Assembly (NCBI GenBank): GCA_035578175.1
Contig: JAQMRL010000006.1
Span: 34,279,893-34,343,892, forward strand
Length of the DNA: 64,000 nucleotides
Direction of reading: 5' to 3'
Source of the DNA: Catonia carolina
Taxonomy: Eukaryota > Arthropoda > Insecta > Hemiptera > Achilidae
The stretch's first letter is position 1, and each line of letters starts with the position of its first letter. The position numbers and the translations under genes are program-made. The notes under the pieces are model-generated. The model searched no databases and had not been told where the DNA came from. It saw only the letters and a program-made list of their open reading frames with translations. Of this stretch, positions 10,746-21,612 are shown piece by piece.

Positions 10746-12204
10746 ATTTAATACGTCATTATTTTATTTATTCTACATTCACGTTAAGAACAAACCAAAA
10801 AAAATTATAAATTTATAGAGTGATACCAGAGGTATTATTTACCTATGAATAATATTCACAATATATCTACTCATTGTTCTGTTAGAGTAGCTCGTAGATT
10901 TACAGTTATACCAAAAAAAATTTTTTAGAACACCATTGAAACTGTTTACTAAATTCTAGTGCAGTTTGAAACCATCAGAAAATTATTAGCAGTTTTCCCC
11001 AGTTATGAATTGTACAGCTACTATATAGCAAACTAAACATTTGATAAAATATCATTAATTGAAATGTCTTGCACGTAACTCAGTACATAACGTACTGACA
11101 GAAATAAATTAACATTTCACTCTCAAGACAGACAGGCAGGAAATGACAACATTGCATCTACTAACATCGAATGATTAAATTGTTAATAAGTTTCATTGTT
11201 ACATGGAAGTTGCGTGCATGATTTAAATAATTCTGTTCTTGTCATTTTTTTGACATATGATGAACATACGAATAGTTATTTGTCTGATTCGTTATGATAA
11301 TTACGAAGTTTTCTGAAGTAATAAGTTAATTCTGAGTTCATTAACTTTTTTATAGTGTTTAATAGTAAATTTGTTTTGGTTTATTTTATGTGTCATAAAT
11401 TAATAATTAATTACTATAATAAAATTTTCTCTAACGTAAGTGTAGTATAAAAAAATGTAAATACACAGACACTTTCATTGAATTCATCCTTTTATTTGAC
11501 ATGAATCCAGGAATGAAAATGACCGAAAAATTAAAAATTGTATGTCATAACAAGAATATTTTGTGCTCATCACCGAGTGATTTTTATGATATCCCGGTGT
11601 TTATAAGTCGATAGCAACTTGAAGTTTGAACGTCTTTTGGTTTTTTAACAACCGATATTTACGGGTGAAGTTTGTTTTTAAGTACCTGAGTATTTAAACT
11701 TAACCTCAACCTATTTCGTTATTAATGTAACTATTGAAATTATGTATACTACATAAAATGATAGTTATGTCAAATAAATTAAACTCTTGTTGTTACAAAA
11801 TGAATTTTTAAAAATGTCTAATTGCGAAGTAAATAATTTATCTTCTGAGTAATTACTTACTGTACGACACGTGATATTATATACTATTTTAAATAAAAGT
11901 GAAAAACTAATGAAAGTAACGCATTATCGTTGAATTCTTATCCCTGAAAAATGCTTTTAAATTATAAAATAGACTTGTATTTTCTTTTTTTATCAGTTGA
12001 CATTTTTATCTGTTCGTTAAATCAGCATTAGTTATCTGATGTCCCTCAAGGATTGTTTCTAGGTTCTTTTCATTATTTCAAACTGTTAATTAATTGGGTA
12101 ATGTCTACGTAGCCTTTAGATGTACTTAGGTAATAATATGAGTTGATATAAAAGTTGACGTTTGTCATATTTTATGTATAACCACACTCACATACTTAAA
12201 TTAT
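10746..12204. other. No recognised feature
   Basis: About 1.4 kb of AT-rich sequence with no sustained ORF and no copy elsewhere in the window that I noticed. Confidence 0.4.
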
Positions 12205-12605
12205 TGTTGTTGTTTAGGTCATCAACCGAAAGGTTTGTTTGAATCTCTAGAGACTTTAGTAAGTAAAACGAGAACTGTATTGGTTTACAATTGCCTTCTT
12301 CACTGAGTTGAAAAGTTTGCTTATAGCATACCAGGCCCTCCGAAAAGTATCTACTTTCCACCCTGCAAATGATACCTACCCTTCATTCACCACAGGGCCT
12401 GGCTGTATAATTATTTCAATTCTCTCTGATGAGATAATTCTGACTACTGTCTTTTACACCTGAACCTCTTCTGTTTTTAAATGCTTCAGTCATAATTGGC
12501 TGATAATATGATAAAAAAACAGAACTATTTTTGTAGGTAGCCGTGGAACTAGCAGATGAAATGCAGAAAATAATTTAACACTCCACCTGCCTGTTATAGG
12601 CAACT
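12205..12605 (-). repeat. SINE-B copy 4
   Basis: Reverse copy from TTGTTGTTGTTTAGGTCATC to CCTGCCTGTTATAGGCAAC. It pairs as an inverted repeat with copy 5, which begins about 145 bases downstream. Confidence 0.8.
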
Positions 12606-12747
12606 TAAATTGTTATGTTGGTTTTTTGTATTGTTTTAACTGTTTGGAAGGTTCTAAAACATTCTGTTTGGAATATTTTGGAAGGTGAGCTTAGTTACAT
12701 TCAAGTTAAGTGAATTAGTTGTGTTTTGTCGTTTGGATATAGTATTT

Positions 12748-13138
12748 CTGCCCATAACAGACAGGTGGAGTTTCAAATTATTTACTCGTAATCTGTTCGT
12801 TGCTGGGTTAAAATAATAATTAGTTCTGTTTCTTATCACATGGTCAGCCAATTAAATGACTGAATTATTTAAAAACCGAAGAGGTAGAGGTGTAAGAGAC
12901 ACTAATCAGAGTTATCTCCTCTGGAAGTAATGAATTTCATTGTACAGCCAGACCCTGTGGTGAATGAAGTGGTGTCATTTGCAGAGTGGAAAATATGTGC
13001 TTTTCAGAGGGCCCGACATGCTGATAAGCGTACTTTTTCACTCGTGATGAAGGCAATTGTAAACCTCATCACTTCACGTTTTACTTAGTAAAACCTCTAC
13101 AGGTTTAAACCAGCCTTTCAGCTGATGACTTAAACAAA
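12748..13138 (+). repeat. SINE-B copy 5
   Basis: Full-length forward copy: CCCATAACAGACAGGTGGAG through CAGCTGATGACTTAAACAAA. Together with copy 4 it could form a long intramolecular duplex in any transcript crossing both. Confidence 0.8.
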
Positions 13139-14154
13139 ATATTGTATAGGCCTATTATGGTATAATAACGAATCGTACTTCTGGTGACGTTAAATGAAGG
13201 AGCAAACCTGTTTGGGAATCAAACAAGGGATCTCTGCCATAGAAGCCTGTTGCGCCGAACACTATAACAATTCTTGAAAATTAGTTTTGAATGAAGTGTT
13301 AAATGAGTCTTAACAAGAAAACTATTCTGAGGAAACTTGTACGATTTTTCTACATATTTGAAGAAATAGGCTGTCGTTTCCAATAATTCGTACAATTTTC
13401 ATGTTGTATAATTTGTATGATTATTAAATCACGTTCATTTACGTCACGTATTCGTATGTTGTAGTTCACACGTATACGTGATTTACATTAAAATGCAGTT
13501 TATTTAACATTCAATTATTTTTATTTATTTATTTAATAAAATAAAATGAATATAAATAAACTAAAATGGTGAAAACATTTATACAAAGACAAACTTAACT
13601 TAAATAGAATATTTTTTAATTTATTTTATTTATGGGCGTGCCTTTTTCACATAATACACATTACTATTATTATTATTATTACAGAAAGCATCTCTTCTCT
13701 TGTCGATTGTTTACATGCTAGACAATGAATGAAATGAATAGAAATTTTCTTGGCTTGGATAAATTATGAAGAATAGCCAGGCGTGGTCAATTGCTTGCTT
13801 GTTTGCTTCTTCTTCTTTTTCTTCATTTTCTTATTTTTATTATTATATTGGGCTTAACAATATACTTTATACTGGCCGATTAAAATAAAATAATTTGAAT
13901 ATACATTTTTTTTAATATTTAAATTGAAAGGATGGGAAGTGCATACTAATTGAAAACGGAACTTTTTAGTCTTAACCCTTCTGCTACGGGAGGCAATCTC
14001 AGTTGCCCTGGTAGTTACCAGCTTTAAAAGCCTATAGCAAACATATTATTTTAAGAAGCGATTTATTTGGTTGTTTTGTCAAATTAAGCGCCTTGAATAG
14101 CTCTATAATTTCATAAAAACACAATGTAAATATATTGATAGCAAGGTTGAAACG
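13139..14154. other. No recognised gene; simple (TTA)n
   Basis: AT-rich. A short (ATT)n run lies near 13660-13680. The text GGAATCAAACAAGGGATCTC near 13215 looks like a decayed tRNA-type B-box region but is too weak to call. Confidence 0.4.
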
Positions 14155-14518
14155 ATAGTTGCAAGTTGTCAAGTTACTATTGAAGTCGTCCTATCTTCAA
14201 GACAATGTAACTTATGGAATATTTCGTCTATAAGGTTCGTAGAACTACCTACTAAATCAGAACAATGCGTAGATGCTATAAAATCAAACCTTATCGTCCT
14301 ACAACTGTTGGCGTGGTGTGCGGAAATTCTGAGAGTAAACATTGTCTTCTTCGTCAAAGCTCCCTCAACCTTTTTCATGGCCTTACAAACCCTATCCTTT
14401 TACCACTACTACATAATTTTTTATACGTATTTGTAACTGTGTATGTGATCAATGTCAATACTATTTATATATGTATTGTGAACAAGAGGGTGGGGAATGA
14501 CAGGAATTTGACAATGCA

Positions 14519-14702
14519 ACACTGTTCGAATATTACAGAACCTGTTCTCACGTTGCGCGTTGCAAATTTAAAACTGCAATTATTAGGGCTAATGTTACAT
14601 AAAGTAAACATTTTTACGCGCGAAAGTGTTTCGCCCGCTGTAGCTAGCGAAAACTCAACCGATTTTTATGTTTTTAAAATAATAACCGTACGTGTTGTGT
14701 AA
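14519..14702 (+). CDS. Uncertain small ORF in an atypical block
   Basis: From the internal ATG at 14519 the frame encodes about 60 residues (begins MQHCSNITEPVLTLRVANLK) and ends at the stop beside the next ORF. It is richer in CpG and less AT-rich than its flanks (for example ACGCGCGAAAG near 14617), and the residue composition is not that of random AT-rich DNA. I do not recognise the protein. No splice sites, signal peptide or domain is evident. It could be a fragment of an integrated foreign sequence or chance. Confidence 0.25.
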
Positions 14703-14703
14703 A

Positions 14704-14889
14704 ATGCCTGTAATTTTTTTACAATTTTCCATCGGTAACGGCCTTCATAAAATAAATGAATTTATTTTGGAGCGCGTTTTGACATTTGAACATTCACTGT
14801 ACGACGATAAACACGCCGTAGCAAAAGGGTTATTGCGATACTTTGATTCTCCTAGTATTGCTTTGCCTGCTGAAAACACTCCATACTGA
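14704..14889 (+). CDS. Uncertain small ORF adjoining the previous one
   Basis: Starts ATGCCTGTA immediately after the stop of the preceding ORF and encodes 61 residues, beginning MPVIFLQFSIGNGLHKINEF. Its codons use C/G third positions more than the surroundings. It ends about 40 bases before a pair of perfect hairpins. I do not recognise the family. The head-to-tail packing of two ORFs is unusual in this otherwise gene-poor DNA. A decayed viral or transposon insert is the main alternative to chance. Confidence 0.25.
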   Translation: MPVIFLQFSIGNGLHKINEFILERVLTFEHSLYDDKHAVAKGLLRYFDSPSIALPAENTPY

Positions 14890-14927
14890 TCTTATGCGCC
14901 TTTATATTTCAGCTGTTTAACATATTT

Positions 14928-15026
14928 ACCCGAATTTTATTAAATAAAATTCGGGTAACTCTGATTAATTTTATCAGGCTTAAGTACAAATTTTGTACTT
15001 AAGCCTGATAAAATTAATCAGAGTTA
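14928..15026. repeat. Two abutting perfect palindromes
   Basis: First: 13-bp arms (14928-14940 and 14944-14956) around the loop TAA. Second: 35-bp perfect arms (14956-14990 and 14992-15026) around one base. The outer 12 bp of the second (TAACTCTGATTA / TAATCAGAGTTA) are the SINE-B sequence at the truncation point of the SINE that follows. Confidence 0.85.
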
Positions 15027-15254
15027 TCTCCTCTGGAAGTAATGAATTTCATTATACAGCCAGACCCAGTGGTGAATGAAGTAAAAGTGTCATTTGCAGA
15101 GTGGAAAATATGTGTTTTTCAGAGGACCCGGCATGCTGATAAGCGTGTTCCATTCAGTGAGGAAGGCACATGTAAACCACCTCACTCCTTGTTTTACGTA
15201 GTAAAACCACTACAGGTTTAAACTAGCCTTTCGGCTGATGACCTAAACAACAAA
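15016..15254 (+). repeat. SINE-B copy 6, 5'-truncated
   Basis: Starts at AATCAGAGTTATCTCC, continuous with the right arm of the palindrome, and ends at GGCTGATGACCTAAACAACA. The missing 5' part coincides with the palindrome junction. Confidence 0.8.
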
Positions 15255-15255
15255 A

Positions 15256-15645
15256 TTGCTGAATGGATTGCTCGTCGTGGAACAATCGAATGCCCTGCGC
15301 ACTCGCTAGACTTAATACCATGTCGTTTTTCACTATGGGGCATTGTAAAAGAACTAGTGTGTTCTTCCAAGCCACAAAATCGAGTTCAAGCATGAACTAT
15401 TAAAATTTCAATTGAAATTGCATTTGACTATGTAAATGACGATAAAATGTCACTGTTGAAGATTTGTGAATCAGTTTTAAGTCGCTGAATGAAGTATATA
15501 GAGAATTATTGTGGATATTTTGAACACCTGCTATAACATTTTCAAGGTATAATCATTTTTTTTTCATACAGGTTTCTTATTCCATTAACCTTTTTCCGAT
15601 TACCGTAAATGATGGGGAAACCGACATATGGACCACCCTGTGAAT
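15256..15645 (+). pseudogene. IS630/Tc1-mariner-like transposase C-terminus
   Basis: Reads WIARRGTIECPAHSLDLIP, then CRFSLWGIVKELV: the P-x-SPDLxPxDFxLWG block of IS630/mariner-type DDE transposases, here with the catalytic acidic residue lost (CRF in place of xDF). It continues into the ICESVLSR..YIENYCGYFEHLL tail. The end GACCACCCTGT (15630-15640) looks like the terminal inverted repeat of such elements. The matching 5' end was not found, so this is a truncated dead copy. Confidence 0.6.
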
Positions 15646-16469
15646 TATATTTTCAGTTTTGTCCGAGAATGTTCCAAATCAGTTGTAATTCAACCTTCGT
15701 GAGTGAGAATAATTCATTAAAATCGGGGTTTATTTGACGGATCGATTCAGTTTATAATTTCGATGTGGATAGTCTACATATTAAAAAAAATCATTCAAAC
15801 GAGTAAGGATAAATTATTTTTTTTATTATTGGTTAAAGGTTTCTTGTACCTCTCATTACATAAATGTGGAACCTGTAATTTCTAATACGGATATATTTCT
15901 CCAATAACGCAAATCAATTAGAAATAATTTCATAAAATTTAACCACTGTAAATTTACTTTATTATAAACGTTTATTTGCATCTGTAATTTTTGCTTTTCT
16001 ATATTTTTTCTTGTTCGTTTTATTGAGTTTTAAAAACAGGTAAATTACAGTTTAAGGAACTCTATATTAAGAGTGTATCCAGTGAATTTCTTGAACGCTT
16101 CTTCGCTTCTACTAACAATTATAGGTAATACCTGGTTGCAAAACTAGCAGGTGTATACCTACAAGGCCTATTAATTCTTCAGATCTTCCTTCGGAATCGT
16201 GGGATATTAAATGATCTTTTCCCTTTGGTTTTGTTGAGGTAGACCCCCCAGCTTGTCTTTATCAATTTATCTTTGTTGTAGATTACGCTGCCTTGCTATA
16301 TGTATGTACAAATATTTACTAAAATGCTAATATTTTGTACAATTTATTATTTTGAATTATTAGGTACAAAGTTTGATTGCAGTAATGAATTAGAATTGTA
16401 GTTGTGCGTGTTCAGTTTTATTCTAGAAATTTTAAATAGATAGTTGCACACACGTTTAGTTTATTTAAA
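15646..16469. other. No recognised feature
   Basis: AT-rich sequence, no supported gene or repeat. Confidence 0.4.
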
Positions 16470-16910
16470 TTTTTTTTAGATTTGTTCACACGCCACGAAC
16501 TCAAAATACGCTTCTATCAACTGAAGCGATTACTCGATAGACATTCTAAATTAAACATATCACACAAATTAACAATCTACAAAACAATTTTCAGACGAAT
16601 CTGGACGTGTATGGTTTTCAAGTTTGGGGATCTGTTAAACCTTCACACACGAAACGATTCAAGCGATTGAAAACAAAATTCTACGAACGATAACTCAATG
16701 TCCCTTTTACGTCACAAACTCAATCTTGCACAAAGACTTACAAATTCCATAAGTAATTTTTGTCGCGAAACAACTATACAAGACGTTGCATGACAAATTT
16801 GAAGTACATGACAACCCTCTCATACAAAACATGTACACTAGGGGGATACCAGCACAGACGTTTAAAACGCCTCTGGCCAAGGGATCTTCTTGGCCAACTT
16901 TAGGACTGTG
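16470..16910 (+). pseudogene. Jockey-like LINE ORF2 C-terminal remnant
   Basis: Reads KLTIYKTIFRRIWTCMVFKF, matching the KLxLYKxxLxPIWxYGxQxWG block after the reverse transcriptase of jockey-clade LINEs. It continues with CPFYVTNSILHKDLQIP, a stop, then LYKTLHDKFEVHDNPLIQNM. The last parts correspond to the APWYVxNxxLHxDLxIP and HPNPLI blocks. One frameshift and at least one stop break it. No 3' tail is evident. Confidence 0.65.
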
Positions 16911-17094
16911 GTGATGACTGCAAGCTCCTTCAAGTAAATCAAGTTTTAGAACACTAGCTTCATATTTAGGAATCGTTGTATTAATATAATAACAGATACT
17001 AAATTTCAATTAAAAGTGTAAAAAAAAGATTTCTTCACATAATCAACATATTTTTTTTACTTTCGAGACCCCATAGGATCACTCTAGTTCAAGT

Positions 17095-17420
17095 TTAGGT
17101 CTGTTCCAGTGTTGGGTCTCTTTGAAAAGCGCGCTCTCCTACGCGTGGCTTCCTTTCGTTTGGCCCACATTTTCTTAAAACTTTCCGATCTCTGTTTCCG
17201 GTCTTTGTCGGTAAAGACCCTGTTGTACATTCTTCAGGTTTTTGGTTCGAATGTTACCATATTAGTCTTGACTAGTTGGTTGTATTTAGCTGATTTTGTT
17301 AGCAGGTCTTGTTGAGTGATTCCAAGTTTCTCCATATCCCTTTGTACATCCTTCAGCCACCTAGGTCGCGACACCTTATTCCAAAAATTGTTGATCAGCC
17401 GGTTCTCAAGTCTGGACTTT
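17095..17420 (-). pseudogene. Non-LTR retrotransposon C-terminus, reverse strand
   Basis: In reverse complement reads PRWLKDVQRDMEKLGITQQD and then KDRKQRSESFKKMWAKRKEA, the typical terminal segment of LINE ORF2 proteins (W-x-D-V-x-x-D-L, then HSxRMKxxWAxRK). It has lost the upstream RT core. From 17420 to 17640 the sequence is less clear. Confidence 0.6.
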
Positions 17421-17640
17421 TCGGCTCTTGAGTATGTGTCCTAGCAATGATATTCTTTTATTTCTAAAGTTATTTGTTAGTGGGGGGGGATTAGTTTATA
17501 GATTTCTTTGTTTGGGATTAACCGCCATTGCCCTTCCACCATGTGCCTTTTGTTCATGCACTTCCTAAGTATTTTTATTTTTATTTTCTCAATTTTATCG
17601 GTATCTTATAAGCGATATGGCCCGAAGTTGGTTGTTTTAT

Positions 17641-18104
17641 GTAACTATTAAGTCGTGACTGACTCTGTTAAAGTAATGTATGCTTTTTAATATTCATGTT
17701 GATACCACAGTGTCTAGAGCCAGAAGAAATTTGAGGTTCATAAAAGTGGATTAGTTTGAAATATCAGAGTACGATTATAAAATTGTATCAAACGAATGTG
17801 TGATCCAGCCTGGAGTAATATTCGATAGTTCGAAACTCTAATAAAATTACCTTAGTTGATAGAATTTGATCGGTAAAAAAATAAATGTTCTCAAATATCC
17901 CTGAAGTGCAGAGGTTTCTCTAATTGTAGAGGATTTATCAGAATAGAACGAGTCGCGCTGTGTCAATATCTGGTACCTGTATTAATGAGAGGTGAGATAA
18001 TTCTCTAGAGATAACATGTCGTATTTTTAAGGCCAGAAGTGTCTTCAACATCACAAAATCTGTCTTTAAAAGCTACAATTTAACCCTTTAAATTTAAACA
18101 AGAC
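17641..18104. other. No recognised feature
   Basis: May include decayed upstream parts of the LINE remnant that begins near 18105, but I cannot read conserved RT motifs. Confidence 0.35.
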
Positions 18105-18545
18105 TCATGAAGTGTTATGGGTTCTCAGTACTATTGTACGGAGTTGAGGCCTGGAGTCTTAACAGAAGTAATAATCATTAAATTGAAAACGCTCGAATTT
18201 TGGCTGTGTAGGAGAATGCTGCCAATGTCATGAACGTAAAATATCACTGATACGGAAGTGTTGCGTTTAATGAAGAAGGCAGCGGAATTAGGCAGCATAG
18301 TGAAGGAGTGAAAGCTGTAATACCTCGGTCATATCATGCGGGATGAGTGAAATGTTCCAACGCATTCTGCAAGGTAAAATCGACAGTAGAAGGAAACCAG
18401 GACGCAGAAGTATTTCATGGCCAACCTCAGAGTATCGTTTAACAAAAGCTCAGAAGAACTCTTTCGGATAGCTACCAATAAAGTAACCATCGCCATGATG
18501 GCTACCAACCTTCGGAACTGAGTGGCACCTTGAGAAGAAGTAAGT
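18105..18545 (+). pseudogene. Non-LTR retrotransposon RT C-terminus
   Basis: Reads KCYGFSVLLYGVEAWSLNRS, then LEFWLCRRMLPMS and TDTEVLRLMKKAAEL, followed by remains of a GKI-x-x-RRKPGRRSISW stretch. This is the LLYGxExWxL...EMWxxRRMLRI...xNxEVLxRM pattern found just after the RT domain in several LINE clades. Frameshifts throughout show it is dead. Confidence 0.65.
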
Positions 18546-18839
18546 AGAGGATTTGTACCTACATTGAGAATTGTACGTTCTTAAAGATACCACTTCGGTG
18601 TAAGGAAATTAAAGCGATGTACTTGTTCAAGCTCTTCCATAGCCTTTTGGATAGTGATATCTCTCATTTTGACATCCGGGCTTACTATGCTGTATTTAGA
18701 ATACTCAGAAAGTTCTGAAGTGTACTAGGCCAGAATGGTGACTACTCAGTCTAGTTTATAGAAAGTTCAAACAGATATCGTTGAATGTCGACTTTTTTAA
18801 CGGGCACATAAACCCGTTTTATATCCTTGGAGAACGTAA

Positions 18840-19165
18840 ATCTTGTAGTAAATTAGGTGATTTTTAACAAAATCGTAGGAGCCGTTTTTTTTTTTGGCAA
18901 AAAGTGAAAAATCACACGATTTTTCATTTTTAATATTTCTTCGGTTGATCGATTTTGATGGAGATGTCTCATATCATATGTACGATATCAGGTCTTTTTT
19001 GTACGTAACTTAAATTTCAAGTTTTAACGTCTTGCGGTATTCCGTTCTTGAGATATTGGGTCTGAAAACTTGTATGTCCAGTTAAAATTCGATTGAAAAA
19101 ATCGAGATGAAAACAATACTCTCCATTCCTTACATAAACGTATAGGGAACGAGAAAGTAAAACAT
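18840..19165 (+). repeat. Rep-A copy 4, 5'-truncated
   Basis: Matches the 3' third of Rep-A: AAAATCGTAGGAGCCGTTTT, TTGATCGATTTTGATGG and the end GGGAACGAGAAAGTAAAA. The internal CA tract is absent. Confidence 0.7.
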
Positions 19166-20214
19166 GATTTACTAATTATAATCAGTTTCTTTGGTTATTG
19201 CGTGTTCTATCTATTACATGAATTTCCACCTAATTAGAGTTTAGTTCATTTTCTTACTGAATTCCTAAATGAGGTATTGATTTTGGGTTTCAAGTCATTT
19301 TATTAGTTTCCGAATGAAACGAATAGTAATAGAAACAGTGTCTTGAAAATAAGTATTCGTTAACCTTAAACAAGGGAACGTATAAAAAGAATACTTATAG
19401 ACAGAAACAAAAACAAAAGAGAAGATAAACAAAACAAAACTAGAGCGATCTTTTAAAAGGTACTCTGAATTTGTCAACTTGTATAGCGGCGAAGAACATG
19501 AAGACAGCGTCTGGCTCCCTGTATATTATATGCAAATACGCTATCCTATCTTCTTTGTCTTGTCAAAAACTCCTGTGCTACTCAAAGAGATATAGAAAAA
19601 GAGAGTTAATAAGTAATGGAAGTCGAGGGAGTGAGATGGAAGAGCAAGCAACTTGGTGGTAGCTAACCGACCTGAGGACCAACCTTTATTCATACTCCAG
19701 TATTATGTCGACTTTTTTTATTTTATTTTGATCATCAAAAAAGATCATCGATAACGCTTCTGTATGCATGTAGAGTGCCGCGCGCACATTACGTTCTCCT
19801 TTTTATTTATTTATTTTTTATTTTAATATATAATATACCCCTGCATTTGTACAATCGGTCGTTATTCATAAAGACCGATGGTCTATAACATACATTATTA
19901 TTTGTGTTTGCCGGTTAAATTTCTCAAAGATTCTCTCTTAATATTCTTAATAAGTCCTTTGAATTTCGTTCAAAGATAACTAAATACATTTTAAAAAAGA
20001 GAAATAAATTATATGTATAGCTTTGGATGTCCTAAATGAATAATATCACCTAATTTTATCTAATTATTATAAATCGTATTATATTCAAATTATCTTTTGT
20101 ATTTTTAACGCAAAGGAATGTAACTGAATTCATTATAAAATACATAATTCTGTATAAATTAATTTAGATAATATTTATTATTTAGTTTATTATTTATTAT
20201 TTTAATTTAATATT
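19166..20214. other. No recognised feature
   Basis: AT-rich sequence. The 63-aa ORF 19471-19662 lacks domain or context support. Confidence 0.4.
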
Positions 20215-20217
20215 AGG

Positions 20218-20446
20218 CCTCCGGGCCAGCCCAGTCAGTCAGCTGGGAGTAAGTCGATATTATTTGTTAAGTAACACCGGTTGGGCAAGCGACTTTGTGT
20301 GGTGACCAGCTGACAGCCATCCGTGAACAAACTCTACTGGGGGTCCCTGTTCAAACTCATGCCTAATTCACGTCAATAATACAGCAAAGCAGCCATCAAA
20401 TTGGGTAGTTGTCAATAATGTACAGTTCCCAATAACAAATAAAAGC

Positions 20447-20475
<29 letters not shown>
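20218..20475 (+). mobile_element. 5'-truncated retrotransposon tail with poly(A)
   Basis: A block of about 235 bases, less AT-rich than its flanks, ends AATAAAAGCT followed by about 25 A residues. TTAATATTA appears on both sides and may be the target duplication. A related tail (AAATTGGGTAATT...AAATAGAAGCTAA) recurs at 28125-28185. It reads as the 3' end of a poly(A)-type LINE or a retrocopied transcript with no coding content left. Confidence 0.55.
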
Positions 20476-20481
<6 letters not shown>

Positions 20482-20672
20482 TTATTTAGATAATTTAATA
20501 ATACTTTATTTACCGTATATTCTCGATTCTAAGACGCCTTCGAATCTAAGACGCAGCTTATTTTGACAGTACAAATTTTGGAAAAAAAATAAAATCCAGA
20601 AAAATCTTCAAAATTTTATTTCTAATATAAGGTGAAATTTTATAACCTGAAATGGACGGTGAAACAGAATTA

Positions 20673-21612
20673 CGAGGTGTGGCTATTAAACAACGAGACT
20701 GGCATTGTAAAAAATTTTATTTTTATTTTATACATAATCACTTATTGTCACCTTCAATATACACTCCTCTATCCCTACTACGCTCCATGCGAATTTACCA
20801 TTCTTGGAAACAGTGCTGGTAGTCATCTTCTGTCAGCTCTTTCAGGACACGTGCCGCTCAAAAATGTTTGAAATAAAGGTCGCAAAAATGTTTTTACTGA
20901 CACTTTGTACGCGATTGAAAATGACCCAAATTTTTTGGAAACGATAATAACATGTGATGAAAAGTGGTTTTTTTACTTATGATTCGGAAACGAAGCGCCA
21001 GTCCATGCACTGGAAGAGCCGAACTTCACCGAGAGCCAAAAAAGCTCGAATGAGCAAGTCAAAATTTAAAGCAATGATGATTTTTTTTTTTTATATCCAT
21101 GGGATTGTGTACCTTCACAGGGTTCCTGAAGGTCAAACAATTAATCAGTATTACTACCTTGAGGTACTTTATAAACTACGTCAAAGAGTAAAGAAAAAAT
21201 GCCCCGAAATGTGGAAGTACAAGTCATGGGTTCTCCACGAAGACAATGCGCCAGCTCATTCCGCGTTATCTGTCAAGAGGTTCCTAGCCAAGCACAGCAT
21301 CTCAGTGTTAGAACATCCACCTTATTCACCAGATCTTGCACCATGCGACTTCTACCTCTTCCTTAAGGTGAAATCTGCATTAAAAGGGACAAGATTTGAG
21401 TCTGTGGACGCTGTAAAAGAGAAAGCGGCACGTGTCCTGAAGGAGCTGACAGAAGATGACTTCCAGCACTGTTTCCGACTATGAAAAATTCGCAAGGAGC
21501 ATTGTAGGGATAAAGAAGGAGTGTATATTGAAGGTGACAATAAGTGATTATGTATAAAATAAAAATGGAATTTTTTACAATGTCAGTCTCGTTGTTTAAT
21601 AGCCACACCTCT
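20673..21612 (+). mobile_element. Fold-back mariner, nested in the pogo-like element
   Basis: A 940-bp element flanked by TA (20671-20672, 21613-21614). Unlike ordinary mariners with ~28-bp ends, the left 186 bp (20673-20858) is an inverted copy of the right 189 bp (21424-21612), including the code for the transposase C-terminus. The true 5' end has been replaced by a second 3' end. The centre (20859-21423) carries the remaining transposase. Confidence 0.75.
20880..21484 (+). pseudogene. mariner transposase, 5'-deleted and frameshifted
   Basis: Catalytic DD34D residues are all readable: CDEKWF (near 20956), HEDNAPAH (near 21240) and APCDFYLF (near 21345), with 34 residues between the last two aspartates. 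The frame breaks in the T-run just after CDEKWFF, so the catalytic triad is not in one ORF. The N-terminal DNA-binding domain is missing, replaced by the inverted 3' end. The 176-aa ORF at 20954-21484 is the downstream part. A frameshift ends it at FRL, short of the normal QWKxRxxxC end. Confidence 0.8.

Noticed and set aside
20954..21484. Intact mariner transposase
   Set aside because: Lacks the N-terminal domain, and the first catalytic aspartate is in a different frame.
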